Positions 11,475-21,138 are shown, counted from the first letter of the stretch. The stretch is 64,000 nt of DNA from Marinimicrococcus sp033875255 (GCA_033875255.1 JAWZSN010000002.1:1-64000); one strand, 5' to 3'. Program-made: numbers and translations. Notes: generated by a model from the sequence alone, not told the origin.

Positions 11475-11840
11475 TCTAAAAGCGAAATTGATCATCCCGA
11501 TCTTCAGGCGCGCCGGCGGGGCCGGGGTATGGGCCGGCGCTTCGGCTTGCGAAAGTGGCCCCTAACGGCGCCCCGCCTGGATGATCGCCCGCTCGTTGGC
11601 GGCACTGCGACAGGCGCTGTCGGCCCCGGCCCGGCTGTCGAAGTCGGTGCCGTTCAACCGCCTGCGTTGTTGCGCCCCGTCGTGCGCGGCTGCATGCGTC
11701 ACCTTCCGGCGCCGGACCAGCCGGTGCCGCTGGTCGACGTCGGTGTCATTATTGTAGCCGAACGCGGGGACCAGCAGGCCCGAGGCCAGCCGCTCGGATG
11801 CCTTCAGCGCCGGCCCGGGCTTCCTCCCCACTCGCCCGCC
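11475..11840 (-). pseudogene. Degenerate IS5-family transposase remnant
   Basis: Read on the minus strand, roughly 11771 to 11562 encodes VPAFGYNNDTDVDQRHRL, then VTHAAAHDGAQ and GADSACRSAANERAI. These correspond to the FGYKNHV-D-RHGLIR, VTHAAAHDGAQ and WADSAYRS blocks of IS5-group DDE transposases; WADSAY has become GADSAC. After a stop, the other frames still show FRKPKRRPIPRP and then RARL-type KIGMINFAF, matching the RPMP and KIGMANLAYN blocks near the family C-terminus. About 60 residues are missing between these pieces. The N-terminal domain is unrecognisable and I found no terminal inverted repeats. It is a decayed insertion and cannot be active. Confidence 0.62.
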
Positions 11841-12291
11841 GCGCTTGACGTGACCCGGGTGGACGGGAGCATGGCTTGACTGTCGGCTGGCCCGAAGATT
11901 GCCTTGGCGGCCAGGATTCTTGGTAATGCGGCCTCTGTCCGCCCCGCACCACAACATGGACGTCGGCGGTGTCGCCTGGCGTCAGGCGGAGCGCGAGCGG
12001 CCGCTCGGGGAGGCCGGCCGCCCCGCGAGATCCTGATCGCCTGGTTCCTGGCGCCAATTCCCCGCACGACGACCGGTGGGCACGGATGTAGGTGCTCTCA
12101 ACGGCGCCATTGCCGCTCGACGCCCCGGCCTCCTGCCCCGGTGCGCTGCCTGAATGGAAGGCTATGATGCGGATCGGGAGGTGAGTGGCTGCAGAGCGAA
12201 GGCGTTTGCGGCGGCGGTTGACCGGCAGGCCATCGGCAGTGCCCTCCCAGCTGCATCTGCGCTGATGCGGCGCCGCGACTCGTCTGGCATC

Positions 12292-13332
12292 TCAGCGTGC
12301 GGGGGAGGGCTGGAGGCGGAGGGCCTCGAAGGGTGTCGATCCTTCTCTGTCCTCGGCTGCGGAGGAGCGGGAATCGAGCTGGCGAACCCGATGGGAAAGG
12401 ACGCGGTGCAACTCGGTGAGGCGTCCGGCGAGCCACGCGTGCTGGCGCTCCCAATCGGCCTGATCGCTCGTGTCCACATCCTCCAAATACACCGACACCC
12501 GGCAGTCGCGGCCTGCGGGCAGCTCTTCCCACTCCAGGGAATACCCCAGCTCTGCCGATATCTCCTTCTCCTGCTCCTTCAACATGTGGAAGAACACCTT
12601 GGCGTTCCTGCCGGTGATGTACAATTCCGCGCGGATCTGCCGTCGTGGTCGAAGCATGGCCGCGTTGACGCTGAAGCCGCTGCGCCCGACCGAATAGGCC
12701 ATCCACGACTGCGCTTGCGCCTTGCGATTCCCCGAGATGCGCCCGCCTGTTCTGTCGAGCACCGAATGGAATGCGGTCCAGTAGGCGCGCTGCGCCGCAC
12801 GGGTCTCGGATAGATCCGAATCGTCGATGGCGCGCGCTGCGTGGGCGACGGAACGAGACCAGTCGTTCGGTTTGGAGATCACGTTGAACTTCGGCGCGGC
12901 AGGTGACTCGCCGATGCGCCAGAGCTCCACCTCAAGCCCGAAGAAGCGAATGCTCTCGTCGGTGATCCTGTTCAGCCAGTCGAGCGTGGCGCGGTGCTCC
13001 TCGGTGAACTTGCCGGCGATCCAGACAATGGTCACCGCCTCCAGGCCCGAGGCGTAGGTCAGCAGCTGGCCAAGGTGTGCGTGGTCCGTTCGCTCGAGCT
13101 GGTTTTCGACCAGCACCCACGTGCTCGAGCCGACATCCCTGCACAGTATGTCCGCTCGAAATGGCCCCACCGCCCTTTCCTGCGCCTCGAGCTCGAGCTC
13201 GAGGCCGAGCGTGTCGGCGAGGACCGCCAGATTGTCCTCGCGTGCCAGCCAGGGTGTGAAATCGGCAGCCTCACTCAGCCATATGTCACGAAGGTCGACC
13301 CGGACGAGGCGGCCGAGAGTACCTCCTGTCAT
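12292..13332 (-). CDS. DUF4268 domain-containing protein
   Basis: 346 residues. The N-terminal half contains LVENQLERTDHAHLGQLLTY, a block typical of DUF4268 proteins, where a predicted PD-(D/E)XK-like nuclease fold precedes the DUF (E and Q of ENQ resemble the catalytic E-x-K/Q position). The motif AVTIVWIAGKFTEEHRATLDWLN follows. The C-terminal half has the DUF4268 pattern with FHMLKEQEKEISAELG near residue 250. A GGAAGG sequence precedes the ATG. It stands alone between decayed DNA and an exporter gene. Such proteins are often carried in defence or mobile contexts; the biochemical role is not established. Confidence 0.8.
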   Translation of the reverse strand: MTGGTLGRLVRVDLRDIWLSEAADFTPWLAREDNLAVLADTLGLELELEAQERAVGPFRADILCRDVGSSTWVLVENQLERTDHAHLGQLLTYASGLEAVTIVWIAGKFTEEHRATLDWLNRITDESIRFFGLEVELWRIGESPAAPKFNVISKPNDWSRSVAHAARAIDDSDLSETRAAQRAYWTAFHSVLDRTGGRISGNRKAQAQSWMAYSVGRSGFSVNAAMLRPRRQIRAELYITGRNAKVFFHMLKEQEKEISAELGYSLEWEELPAGRDCRVSVYLEDVDTSDQADWERQHAWLAGRLTELHRVLSHRVRQLDSRSSAAEDREGSTPFEALRLQPSPAR

Positions 13333-13471
13333 TTCTGCGCCTTCCGTGAATGAAAGAAATCATGGACCCGCGGTGGCCTCGCCGACCTGCCAGGGAATGG
13401 CTCTTCCCTGAGGGCCGGCATCCCGCGGGACATATCGGCATGTGCTGCATTTGGCACTGTCTGCACTGAGG

Positions 13472-13506
13472 AGAAAAGCAGAAAGACAGCCGCGCGCAGC
13501 GCGCCG
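13472..13506 (-). terminator. GCGCTGCGCGC-type terminator after the DMT exporter
   Basis: On the minus strand, just after the exporter stop, comes a GGCGCGCTGCGCGCGGCTG palindrome followed by the pyrimidine-rich 'tctttctgcttttctcc'. This is the same arrangement as the copies near 4.2, 36.0 and 37.1 kb. The T-tract is interrupted, so strength is uncertain. Confidence 0.5.
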
Positions 13507-13523
13507 GAGGCGCTGGCGCCGGT

Positions 13524-14402
13524 CTAGCGTTCCTGCGGCCCTGGCCCGGCGAGCGCGCGCGTGGCGCCGGCGCGCAGGAGGAGGACGGTGGCGCAGAAGA
13601 TGATGGCGGCGCCTGCCCAGGTCCAGGCGTCGGAAAGCTCGCCGAAGGCGGCGAAGGCCAAGGCCGCCACCATCGGCAGCCGGACGAAGTCGACCGGCAT
13701 CATGACGGAGGCGTCGGCCAGCCGCATGGCGCGGGTGATGAAAAGCTGCGAGCCCAGCCCGAGCAGGCCCTGCAGCGCCATCAGCAGCAGCATGGAGGCG
13801 TCGGGCGTGGTCCAGAAGGGGAGGGCCACGAGCAGCGCGAGCGGCACCGAGAGCAGCAGGTTCAAGGCGATGATCGTGTTGGGCGGATCATGGCGCGAGA
13901 GATACTTGACGCACAGGCCGACCAGCGCGTGCCCCAGGGCGGCGGCGACGCAGGCCAGCGCTGCGGCATCCAGCACCTGCAGCCCCGGCCGCACGATCAC
14001 CAGCACGCCCAAAAAACCCAGCAGGATCGCCGAGAGCCTGCCGCCCCGCAGGCTCTCGCCCAGCCAGAGCGCGGCACCGGCGGCGGCGAACAGCGGCGTC
14101 GCGAAGACGATGGCGGTGGCATCGGCCACCGGGATGCGCGTCAGGCCCCAGAAGAAGGCGATAAAGGCCACGATCTTGGCGAGCGCGCGCAGGACATGGA
14201 TCGCCGGCTTGTGCGTCGCCAGGCCGCGCGTGCCGACCCGCAGCAGCCAGGGCAGCATGAAGAGCAGCCCGAAGGCGTTGCGGAAGAAGACCAGCACGAA
14301 GGGGTTGATCTCCTCCATCACCACGCGCGCCACGATGGTATCGAGGGCGACGCAGGCGGAGGAGCCGACGACCAGCAGGCCGCCGCGCAGCACAGGCGAC
14401 AT
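13524..14402 (-). CDS. DMT-superfamily (EamA) transporter
   Basis: 292 residues with about ten predicted membrane helices in two repeated EamA halves. Diagnostic stretches are FVLVFFRNAFGLLFMLPWLLR in the first half, IPVADATAIVFATPLFAA closing it, and ADASVMMPVDFVRLPMVA in the second. EamA proteins export amino acids, metabolites or drugs across the inner membrane; the substrate is not predictable. I chose the ATG at 14402 because the longer frame starts with TTG and adds a proline/arginine-rich extension without membrane character. No operon partner; the divergent neighbour is a sensor kinase. Confidence 0.88.
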   Translation of the reverse strand: MSPVLRGGLLVVGSSACVALDTIVARVVMEEINPFVLVFFRNAFGLLFMLPWLLRVGTRGLATHKPAIHVLRALAKIVAFIAFFWGLTRIPVADATAIVFATPLFAAAGAALWLGESLRGGRLSAILLGFLGVLVIVRPGLQVLDAAALACVAAALGHALVGLCVKYLSRHDPPNTIIALNLLLSVPLALLVALPFWTTPDASMLLLMALQGLLGLGSQLFITRAMRLADASVMMPVDFVRLPMVAALAFAAFGELSDAWTWAGAAIIFCATVLLLRAGATRALAGPGPQER

Positions 14403-14642
14403 CGGCGGGCGCTCCAGGCGGGACGGGCCGCGAACGATGGCAGGCGGGGCGCTGGCCGGCAAGGCGGGGCCGCCGCCTGCCGACGTGGCTGGGGTGCAGC
14501 AGCGCGACAGTTGTCGTAGGGTTTTGAAACCGTCAGTTGATCAAGCTGATTTTTCGTTGTAGCTGCGATTCCAGCGGCGGGATCGGTGCCGCTGCCCGCA
14601 AATGGCCGCCGCCTTGTCCACGACCCTTCGACCCTGCCGATC

Positions 14643-17318
14643 ATGAGGCGCCGCGGGAAGCGGAGAGGGCTGCTCCGCGCCGGTCGCGAGCGACTGGCCC
14701 CGGTGTTATGGCGGCGGCAGTTCCTGCTGCTGACCCTGGCGGCCCTGCTGCCTCTGCTCGGTCTCGTGGCGGGGCTGACGATTCTTTCGCTGCGCCAGCA
14801 GCAGGCCTCGATGCGGATCGAGGCGGTCGACCGGGCGGGCACGATGCTCGGCTCCGTGGAGCGCGACCTTCTGGCCCAGGTGGAGCTGCTCCAGGTTCTG
14901 GCGCGCACGCCCGCTCTCGATGGCCCGACCCCGGACCTGGCGCGGTTTCGCCGTACCGTGGCGCATTTTCGCGAGGAGCTGCCGGCGTGGGCCAACGTCA
15001 TCCTGGCCGGCCTCGACGGGCAGCAGATCGTCAACATGCGGCACGCGCCCGGCAGGCCGCTGCCGCCGGTCGTCGACCCGAAAGGCTTCGCACGCGTTTT
15101 GGCGACCGGCCGGCCGGTCGTCGGCGACCTGGCGGATCCGCGACAGCATTCGCCCTCCGGCCAGCCGCGCTTCAGCGTCAAGGTGCCCGTGCTGCGCGAC
15201 GGCGAGGTCCGCTACGTCCTGACGGCGACCGTGGATGCGGATGTCATCGCTTCCTCCATGCTGCAGCCCGGCCTGGCCCCCTCGTGGCGGGTGCTCCTGG
15301 TCGACGCGGCCGGCCGGATCGTCGCGGCGCCCGAGACGCCCGCGAGCATCGGCGAGGCGGCCGACGAGCCGGCCCTGGCGGCCCTCGCGGACGCCCGCGA
15401 GGGCGTCTACGAGACTGTCGACACCGCCGGCGAGCCTTTCGTCACGGCCTTTCGCCGCTCGCAGGGCACCGGATGGTCGGCTCACGTGGCGATCCCTCTC
15501 GAGGAGTATGCGGCACCGCTCGAGCGCTCGACCTGGCGCCTGGTGGGCGTCGGCCTTGCCGCCTGCGCCCTGAGCCTGATCCTGGTGTGCCTGCTGCGCC
15601 GCGTCCAGGAGCGCGCCGAGGCCCGCAAGGCCGCCATCCTCGAGGCGGCGCTGGACGCCATCGCTACCGTGGGCACCGACGGACGGGTGCTCGAGTGGAA
15701 TGCCGCCGCCGAGCGGATGTTCGGCTACCGGCGTGAGGAGGCGGCCCGTCGCGCGATCGTGGAGCTGGCCGTGCCGCCGGAGGACCGGCGGCGGCACCAA
15801 CGCCGCATCGCCCGCCTGCTCCGGCGCGGCGGCGGTCGCCTGGTCCGGCAGCGCGTCGAGATCCAGGCCATGCGTGCCGACGGCTCGCGCTTTCCGCTCG
15901 AGCTCGCCTTGAGCCCGTTCTCGATCGGCGGCAGGCCCTATCTCACCCTGCACGGCCGCGACATCACCAGCCGCAAGCGGGGCGAGGCGGAGCTGAAGGA
16001 GAGCGAGCAGCGCTACCGCCTGCTCGCCGAGAATGCCACCGACATGATCGGCAGGCTCAGCCTCGACGGCGTGTGCCTCTACGTGTCGCCGGCCTGCCGC
16101 GAGATCATGGGCTACGAGCCGGCCGAGATTTTGGGGCGGCGGCTGGCCGATCACGTCCATCCGGAGGATCGCGAGGAGATGGTGGCCGAGCTCGGTGCCT
16201 TTCTCGCGGGACGGCGCGGCCTGCAGCACACGCTGACCTACCGCATGGCCCGCAAGGACGGCCGCCATGCCTGGCTGGAGGTGCGGCTGCGGCTGGTGCA
16301 GGACGCCGTCGGGCGGCCGCTCGAGGCGGTGGGGGTAGGCCGCGACATCACCCAGCGGCGCGATCTCGAGCAGCGTCTCCACGAGGCGCAGAAGATGAAG
16401 GCGGTGGGCCAGCTCACCGGCGGCGTGGCGCACGATTTCAACAACCTCCTGACGGTCATTCTCGGCAATGCCGAGGTGCTGGCGGCGGAGATCGCCGATC
16501 CACGCCTGCGGGCCCTGGCCCTGATGGTCCAGGAGGCGGCCGAGCGCGGCGCCGATCTCACCGACAAGCTGCTGACCTTCGGGCGGCGCCGGCCGCTGAC
16601 GCAGCAGCGGCTGGACCTCAACACGCTGGTCCGCGGCATGATCTCGCTGCTCCGCCGGACCATTGGCGCGCCGGTCGCGCTGCGCACCGAGCTGCCCGAA
16701 GGTCTGCCGTCCGCTCTCGCGGACCGCGCGTTGCTGGAAGGCGCGCTGCTCAACCTCGTCTTGAACGCGCGGGATGCAATGCCCCATGGCGGCGTCCTGA
16801 CGATCGCGACCGGGATCGAGCGCGGGCGGGCGGGGCGTCTCTTCGTGAGCGTCGCCGACACCGGCACGGGGATGTCGCAGGAAGTCCGCGAGCGGGCGTT
16901 CGAGCCCTTCTTCACGACCAAGGAGGCGGGCAAGGGCTCGGGCCTGGGCCTGCCGATGGTCTATGGCTTCGCCCGGCTGAGCGGTGGCGAGGTCGCCATC
17001 GAGACCGAGCCGGGGCGGGGCACGACCGTGCTCATCCTGCTGCCGCTCGCCGCCGCGCAGCCCGACGGGCGGTCGGCCGGCGCGGAAAGCGGACCTGTTG
17101 CGGCGGCCGCGGGACCGGATCAGGGGATCGACCTGGCGCTGCCCGACATCGTGCAGCCGGAGCAGGCGAGCGGCGTCGAGCTCGCCCGTCGCGCGCCAGC
17201 GCCTCAGCGCGACCTAAGGCTGCTGCCCCCTCCCGGCCAACCCGGAATCGTAGCCGAGCTGCCGGGCCCCGACGAGCTGGCCGCGGCAATCCGCAAGGCG
17301 CGGCGGGCACGCGCCTGA
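14643..17318 (+). CDS. Membrane PAS-domain sensor histidine kinase, no receiver
   Basis: 891 residues from the ATG at 14643 (a GTG at 14586 would add 19). Membrane helix 1 at ~27-49, a periplasmic sensor of about 250 residues, helix 2 at ~299-319, then two PAS domains (~328-450, ~455-575). The phosphoacceptor box GGVAHDFNNLLTV places the histidine at residue 597. The N box (LNLVLNARDAMP), G1 (VADTGTGMS) and G2 (GSGLGLPMVYGF) of the ATPase follow. This H-box type is usual in kinases fused to a receiver. Here the last ~80 residues are proline/alanine-rich with no receiver aspartate, ending PDELAAAIRKARRARA, which resembles the last helix of a lost receiver. No response regulator gene is adjacent, so its output partner must lie elsewhere. 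Confidence 0.9.
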   Translation: MRRRGKRRGLLRAGRERLAPVLWRRQFLLLTLAALLPLLGLVAGLTILSLRQQQASMRIEAVDRAGTMLGSVERDLLAQVELLQVLARTPALDGPTPDLARFRRTVAHFREELPAWANVILAGLDGQQIVNMRHAPGRPLPPVVDPKGFARVLATGRPVVGDLADPRQHSPSGQPRFSVKVPVLRDGEVRYVLTATVDADVIASSMLQPGLAPSWRVLLVDAAGRIVAAPETPASIGEAADEPALAALADAREGVYETVDTAGEPFVTAFRRSQGTGWSAHVAIPLEEYAAPLERSTWRLVGVGLAACALSLILVCLLRRVQERAEARKAAILEAALDAIATVGTDGRVLEWNAAAERMFGYRREEAARRAIVELAVPPEDRRRHQRRIARLLRRGGGRLVRQRVEIQAMRADGSRFPLELALSPFSIGGRPYLTLHGRDITSRKRGEAELKESEQRYRLLAENATDMIGRLSLDGVCLYVSPACREIMGYEPAEILGRRLADHVHPEDREEMVAELGAFLAGRRGLQHTLTYRMARKDGRHAWLEVRLRLVQDAVGRPLEAVGVGRDITQRRDLEQRLHEAQKMKAVGQLTGGVAHDFNNLLTVILGNAEVLAAEIADPRLRALALMVQEAAERGADLTDKLLTFGRRRPLTQQRLDLNTLVRGMISLLRRTIGAPVALRTELPEGLPSALADRALLEGALLNLVLNARDAMPHGGVLTIATGIERGRAGRLFVSVADTGTGMSQEVRERAFEPFFTTKEAGKGSGLGLPMVYGFARLSGGEVAIETEPGRGTTVLILLPLAAAQPDGRSAGAESGPVAAAAGPDQGIDLALPDIVQPEQASGVELARRAPAPQRDLRLLPPPGQPGIVAELPGPDELAAAIRKARRARA

Positions 17319-17420
17319 TCCCCGGGCCGGAGCGCAGATCGCCAGCGCTCCTCGCCGCCATTTCGCGGTTGCCATAGTGCCGCGGGCCGATCATCATTAT
17401 TGATAATTCATGGAGACAGA

Positions 17421-18143
17421 GTGTTGGCAAGCCGCGTCGCAGCCACCGTGCCCGCCGCTTCGCCGCCATGGCTGGCGGAGGTGCGGCTGCCGCAGGGGGC
17501 CAAGGGGAGCGCCGTCTACGGACAGCTCCGCCGACTGATCGTGCTGGGCCGGCTGCCTGCGGGCGAGCCCCTGGTCGAGTTGCAGCTGGCAGCGGCGGTG
17601 GGCTGCAGCCAGGGGCCGGTGCGCGAGGCGCTGTTCCGGTTGCAGGAGGACGGCCTGGTGCAGCGGGCCGGCTATCGCGGCACCTTCGTGTCGCGCACCT
17701 CGAGTGCCGAGGCGGAAGAGCTGGTGGCCCTGCGCTGCCGCATCGAGGTCCAGGCGGCGAGGCGCGCCCTGCCGAGCCTGACGCCTTCCTTGCTGGAGGA
17801 TCTCGCAACGCAGATCGAGCGCATGGAGGAGCTGGCCCGGCACGAGGACCTCTACGCGATGACCGAGGCCGACCGCACCTTTCACCTGACGCTCTTTCGC
17901 GAGGCCGGACTGCCGGCGCTGGAGCCCATTCTCGAGCGCTGCTTCTTGCTGATCCACCGTCACGCCATCACCCGGCCGGAGCGGCGGCGCACGCCGATGG
18001 AGGCGGCCTCCCGCCATCGCTCGATCCTGGCGGCGCTGCGCGGCGGCGAGGAGGAAGCGGTGATGGAAAGCCTGCGCTTGCACATCTGCTCGGTGATCGA
18101 CGGGGCATCGCCGCTTGGCGCCGGAGGCGGACCCGCCGCGTGA
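17421..18143 (+). CDS. GntR/FadR-family transcriptional regulator (FCD domain)
   Basis: 240 residues. The N-terminal winged helix has QLRRLIVLGRLPAGEPL and then the recognition region VGCSQGPVREALFRLQEDGLV. The C-terminal FCD ligand-binding domain (~85-225) contains DRTFHLTLFREAG and SRHRSILAALRGGEEE, including the histidine and aspartate positions that usually bind metal or a carboxylate ligand. The GTG at 17421 is chosen because GGAG precedes it by 5 nt; an upstream TTG lacks this. It stands directly before the gamma-glutamyltransferase-like gene in the same direction and is the obvious local regulator of the 18-29 kb cluster. Confidence 0.88.
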   Translation: MLASRVAATVPAASPPWLAEVRLPQGAKGSAVYGQLRRLIVLGRLPAGEPLVELQLAAAVGCSQGPVREALFRLQEDGLVQRAGYRGTFVSRTSSAEAEELVALRCRIEVQAARRALPSLTPSLLEDLATQIERMEELARHEDLYAMTEADRTFHLTLFREAGLPALEPILERCFLLIHRHAITRPERRRTPMEAASRHRSILAALRGGEEEAVMESLRLHICSVIDGASPLGAGGGPAA

Positions 18144-18222
18144 CGGGCCCCGCCGGCGCCCGTGCCTGCCGCTCGATGACCATCTCGCCGCCATTCACGA
18201 CCATCAGGAAAGCAGCTTCACG

Positions 18223-20025
18223 ATGACCCGCTTTACCACCCGGCCGGAGATCAAGGGCACCTTCGGCGTGGTCGCCACCACCCACTGGATTGCCTCGGCG
18301 GTCGCCATGGGGATGCTCGAGCGGGGCGGCAACGCCTTCGATGCGGCGGTGGCGGCAGGCTTTACCCTGCAGGTGGTGGAGCCGCATCTCAACGGTCCGG
18401 GCGGCGACATGCCGGCCATCGTCTACAGCGCCGCAAGCGACCGGGTGGAGGTGCTGTGCGGCCAGGGACCCGCGCCCCGGGCGGCCTCCATCGAGGCGTT
18501 CCGCGATCTCGGGCTCGACATGATCCCGGGCACCGGCCTTCTTGCAGCCACCGTGCCGGGCGCTTTCGATGCCTGGCTGCTGATGCTGCGCGATCACGGC
18601 ACGATGCGGCTTCGCGACGTGCTCGAGCCGGCCATCGCCTATGCCCGGGACGGTCATCCGCTGCTGCCGCGGGTGGCCGAGACGATCGCGGGCGTGCGCG
18701 CGATGTTTCTCGCGCACTGGCCGAGCTCGGCCGCCACCTGGCTCGAGGACGGGGACGCGCCCGCACCCCACGCGCTGTTCCGCAATCCCGTGCTGGCCGA
18801 GACCTGGGAGCGGCTTCTCGGGGAGGCCGAGGCTGCCGGCGGCGGGCGCGAGGCGCAGATCGAGGCGGCCCGTACCGCCTGGTATCGCGGCTTCGTGGCC
18901 GAGGCGGTCGACCGGTTCTGCCGCACGCAGGAGGTGATGGACGTCTCGGGGCGGGCGCATCGCGGCCTTCTCACGGGCGACGACATGGCGGGCTGGAGCG
19001 CGTCGTGGGAAGCGCCGCTGACCCTCGACTATCACGGCCACACGCTCTGCAAGACCGGCCCCTGGGGGCAGGGGCCGGCCTTCCTGCAGACGATGGCGCT
19101 GCTCGAGGGCTTCGATCTCGCCGCCATGGACCCCAACGGGCCGGACTTCGTGCACACCGTCACCGAGTGCCTCAAGCTCGCCTTCGCCGACCGCGAGGCC
19201 TATTACGGCGATCCGGACTTTGTCGACGTGCCGATGGGCATGCTGCTCTCGAAGGACTACAACGACGCGCGCCGGCGCCTCGTGGGCGAGACCGCCTCGC
19301 TGGAGCTGCGGCCAGGCCACGTGCCCGGCTTCGAGCGGCAGGTCGGCCTGGCGCGCTCGGCCCCGGCCGCTGCCGGAACCGCGGAAGGGGCGGGCGAGCC
19401 CACCATGGCGCACCTGGCCGAGCAGCGCTCGAAGGGCGAGGTCCGCGGCGACACCTGCCATGTCGACGTCATCGACCGCTGGGGCAATATGGTCTCGGCG
19501 ACCCCCTCCGGCGGCTGGCTGCAGTCGAGCCCGGTGATCCCCGAGCTGGGCTTCGCGCTCGGCTCGCGGGCCCAGATGTTCCGTCTGGAGGAGGGGGCTC
19601 CCTCGTCGCTGGCGCCGGGCAAGCGGCCGCGCACTACCCTCTCGCCCTCGCTCCTGCTGCGCGGCGGGCGGCCCTACATGGCCTTCGGCACGCCCGGCGG
19701 CGACCAGCAGGACCAGTGGCAGCCGATCTTCCTGCTTCGCCACCTGCATCACGGCCTGAACCTGCAGGAGGCGATCGACGCGCCACTGTTCCACAGCGAG
19801 CATTTTCCAGGCTCGTTCTGGCCGCGTGCCAGCAAGCCGGGCCATCTTCAGATCGAGGCGGGCTTCCCCAAGGAGACCTTGCGCGAGCTGGTGCGCCGCG
19901 GCCATCTCGGGACGATCCAGGCGCAATGGTCGATCGGCCGGCTTTGCGCCGCCGCCCGCGACGGCGAGCTGCTCAGGGCCGCCGCCACGCCGCGACTGAT
20001 GCAGGCCTACGCCGTCGGCCGATAG
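18223..20025 (+). CDS. Gamma-glutamyltransferase-family Ntn hydrolase
   Basis: 600 residues. It begins with GVVATTHWIASAVAMGMLERGGNAFDAAVAAGF, the GGT-family N-terminus. The self-cleavage and nucleophile site is GDTCHVDVIDRWGNMVSATPS, placing the catalytic threonine at residue 411 at the start of the small subunit. GTPGGDQQDQW follows. There is no signal peptide, so it probably acts in the cytosol, unlike classical periplasmic GGT. The family removes gamma-glutamyl groups or opens related amides. The ATG at 18223 is used because the longer frame overlaps the regulator. It heads the catabolic/import cluster, so a role in cleaving the imported compound is plausible. Confidence 0.88.
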   Translation: MTRFTTRPEIKGTFGVVATTHWIASAVAMGMLERGGNAFDAAVAAGFTLQVVEPHLNGPGGDMPAIVYSAASDRVEVLCGQGPAPRAASIEAFRDLGLDMIPGTGLLAATVPGAFDAWLLMLRDHGTMRLRDVLEPAIAYARDGHPLLPRVAETIAGVRAMFLAHWPSSAATWLEDGDAPAPHALFRNPVLAETWERLLGEAEAAGGGREAQIEAARTAWYRGFVAEAVDRFCRTQEVMDVSGRAHRGLLTGDDMAGWSASWEAPLTLDYHGHTLCKTGPWGQGPAFLQTMALLEGFDLAAMDPNGPDFVHTVTECLKLAFADREAYYGDPDFVDVPMGMLLSKDYNDARRRLVGETASLELRPGHVPGFERQVGLARSAPAAAGTAEGAGEPTMAHLAEQRSKGEVRGDTCHVDVIDRWGNMVSATPSGGWLQSSPVIPELGFALGSRAQMFRLEEGAPSSLAPGKRPRTTLSPSLLLRGGRPYMAFGTPGGDQQDQWQPIFLLRHLHHGLNLQEAIDAPLFHSEHFPGSFWPRASKPGHLQIEAGFPKETLRELVRRGHLGTIQAQWSIGRLCAAARDGELLRAAATPRLMQAYAVGR

Positions 20026-20214
20026 GGTCGGGCCAGTGCCGGTGCCGCCTCGTGCCGGGAGAGAAGGAGGAGAGGGACCTGGCGAGTGCGCCGCGCGCTG
20101 GTGGCGCCGCCAGCGCAGGCGCAACGCCGGCGATTAGGGGGTTGCAGCCGGCCGCGGGTCCGCTAGGGTCCATCCAGCCGCAAAGCTTAAACGACAAAGG
20201 GGAGGCAGCGGCTG

Positions 20215-21138
20215 ATGTCCACTTGCGCGTGGATGTATCACAACGGCTGCATCGTGCCTTACGAGCAGGCGCAGGTGCATGCCTTCTCCGGCGCCGTTAA
20301 ATATGGCGCCGGAGTGTTCGAGGGCCTGCGCGGCTACTGGAACGAGGAGAGCGGCGAGCTCTGGATCTTCCGGCTGCGCGAGCATCTCGAGCGGCTGCGC
20401 TTCGGCATGCGGGCGCTCCGGCTCGACACGGTCTTCGAGATGGACGAGCTCGAGCGGGCGATGATCGAGCTGGCCCGCGCCAACGAGCTGCGCGAGAACA
20501 CGCATTTCCGCATGATCGCCTATATCGAGGGCGACGACGAGCTGGCCGGCACCGGTCCGGTCGGTCTCGTGGCGGGGGCCGTCAAGCGGCCGCCCTCGGC
20601 GCGGATCGAGACCGGCATCCATGTCGGCATCTCCTCCTGGCAGCGCATCGCCGACAACGCCCTGCCGCCAAGGGTCAAGTGCACCGCCAACTACATCAAC
20701 AACCGTGCCGCCGAGCTCGAGGCGCGGGCCGCCGGCTATGACGGCGTCTTGATGCTCACCGCCGACGGCAAGCTGTCCGAAGGCTCGGGCGCGTGCCTCT
20801 TTCTCGTGCGCGACGGGCGGCTCGTGACACCGGACACGGGCAGCGACATCCTCGAGAGCATCACCCGCGAGACCATCATCGCGCTGGCCCGCGACCAGCT
20901 CGGCCTCGAGGTGATCGAGCGGCGGGTCGACCGTACCGAGCTGCTGCTCGCCGAGGAGGCGTTCCTTTGCGGGTCCGGCCAGGAGGTGCTGCCGGTGATC
21001 TCGGTGGCGCGCCAGGCGGTCGGCGCCGGCGCGCCCGGGCCGCTCACCCGGGCCCTGCAGAACGCCTATTTCGATCTGGTCTGCGGGCGCACCGCCCAGC
21101 ATGCCGACTGGCGCACGCCGGTCTGGGGAGGGCGTTGA
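20215..21138 (+). CDS. Branched-chain amino acid aminotransferase-like (class IV PLP)
   Basis: 307 residues, the usual length for class IV aminotransferases. VFEGLRGYW (near residue 37), the PLP lysine K155 in RVKCTANYINN, and LTADGKLSEGSGACLFLV with ITRETIIALA mark the IlvE/D-amino-acid-transaminase fold. A GGGGAGG sequence precedes the ATG. It lies between a GGT-like enzyme and a peptide importer instead of in a leucine/valine biosynthetic cluster, so it may transaminate an amino acid released from the imported substrate. Whether it takes L- or D-amino acids cannot be decided from sequence. Confidence 0.85.
   Translation: MSTCAWMYHNGCIVPYEQAQVHAFSGAVKYGAGVFEGLRGYWNEESGELWIFRLREHLERLRFGMRALRLDTVFEMDELERAMIELARANELRENTHFRMIAYIEGDDELAGTGPVGLVAGAVKRPPSARIETGIHVGISSWQRIADNALPPRVKCTANYINNRAAELEARAAGYDGVLMLTADGKLSEGSGACLFLVRDGRLVTPDTGSDILESITRETIIALARDQLGLEVIERRVDRTELLLAEEAFLCGSGQEVLPVISVARQAVGAGAPGPLTRALQNAYFDLVCGRTAQHADWRTPVWGGR

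Larger units (their letters stand above)
9408..12291. other. Gene-poor decayed region with repeats and IS remains
   Basis: Almost 2.9 kb with no convincing intact gene. Open frames are present on both strands but show composition-driven arginine/proline/alanine-rich translations without family motifs. Recognisable contents are diverged copies of the dispersed repeat and terminator motif (9668-9850, 10110-10200) and a broken IS5-type transposase (11475-11840). For 10250-11450 I see nothing I can identify. Confidence 0.6.

Noticed and set aside
12098..12706. 202-residue minus-strand protein overlapping DUF4268
   Set aside because: It overlaps the well-supported DUF4268 gene in another frame.
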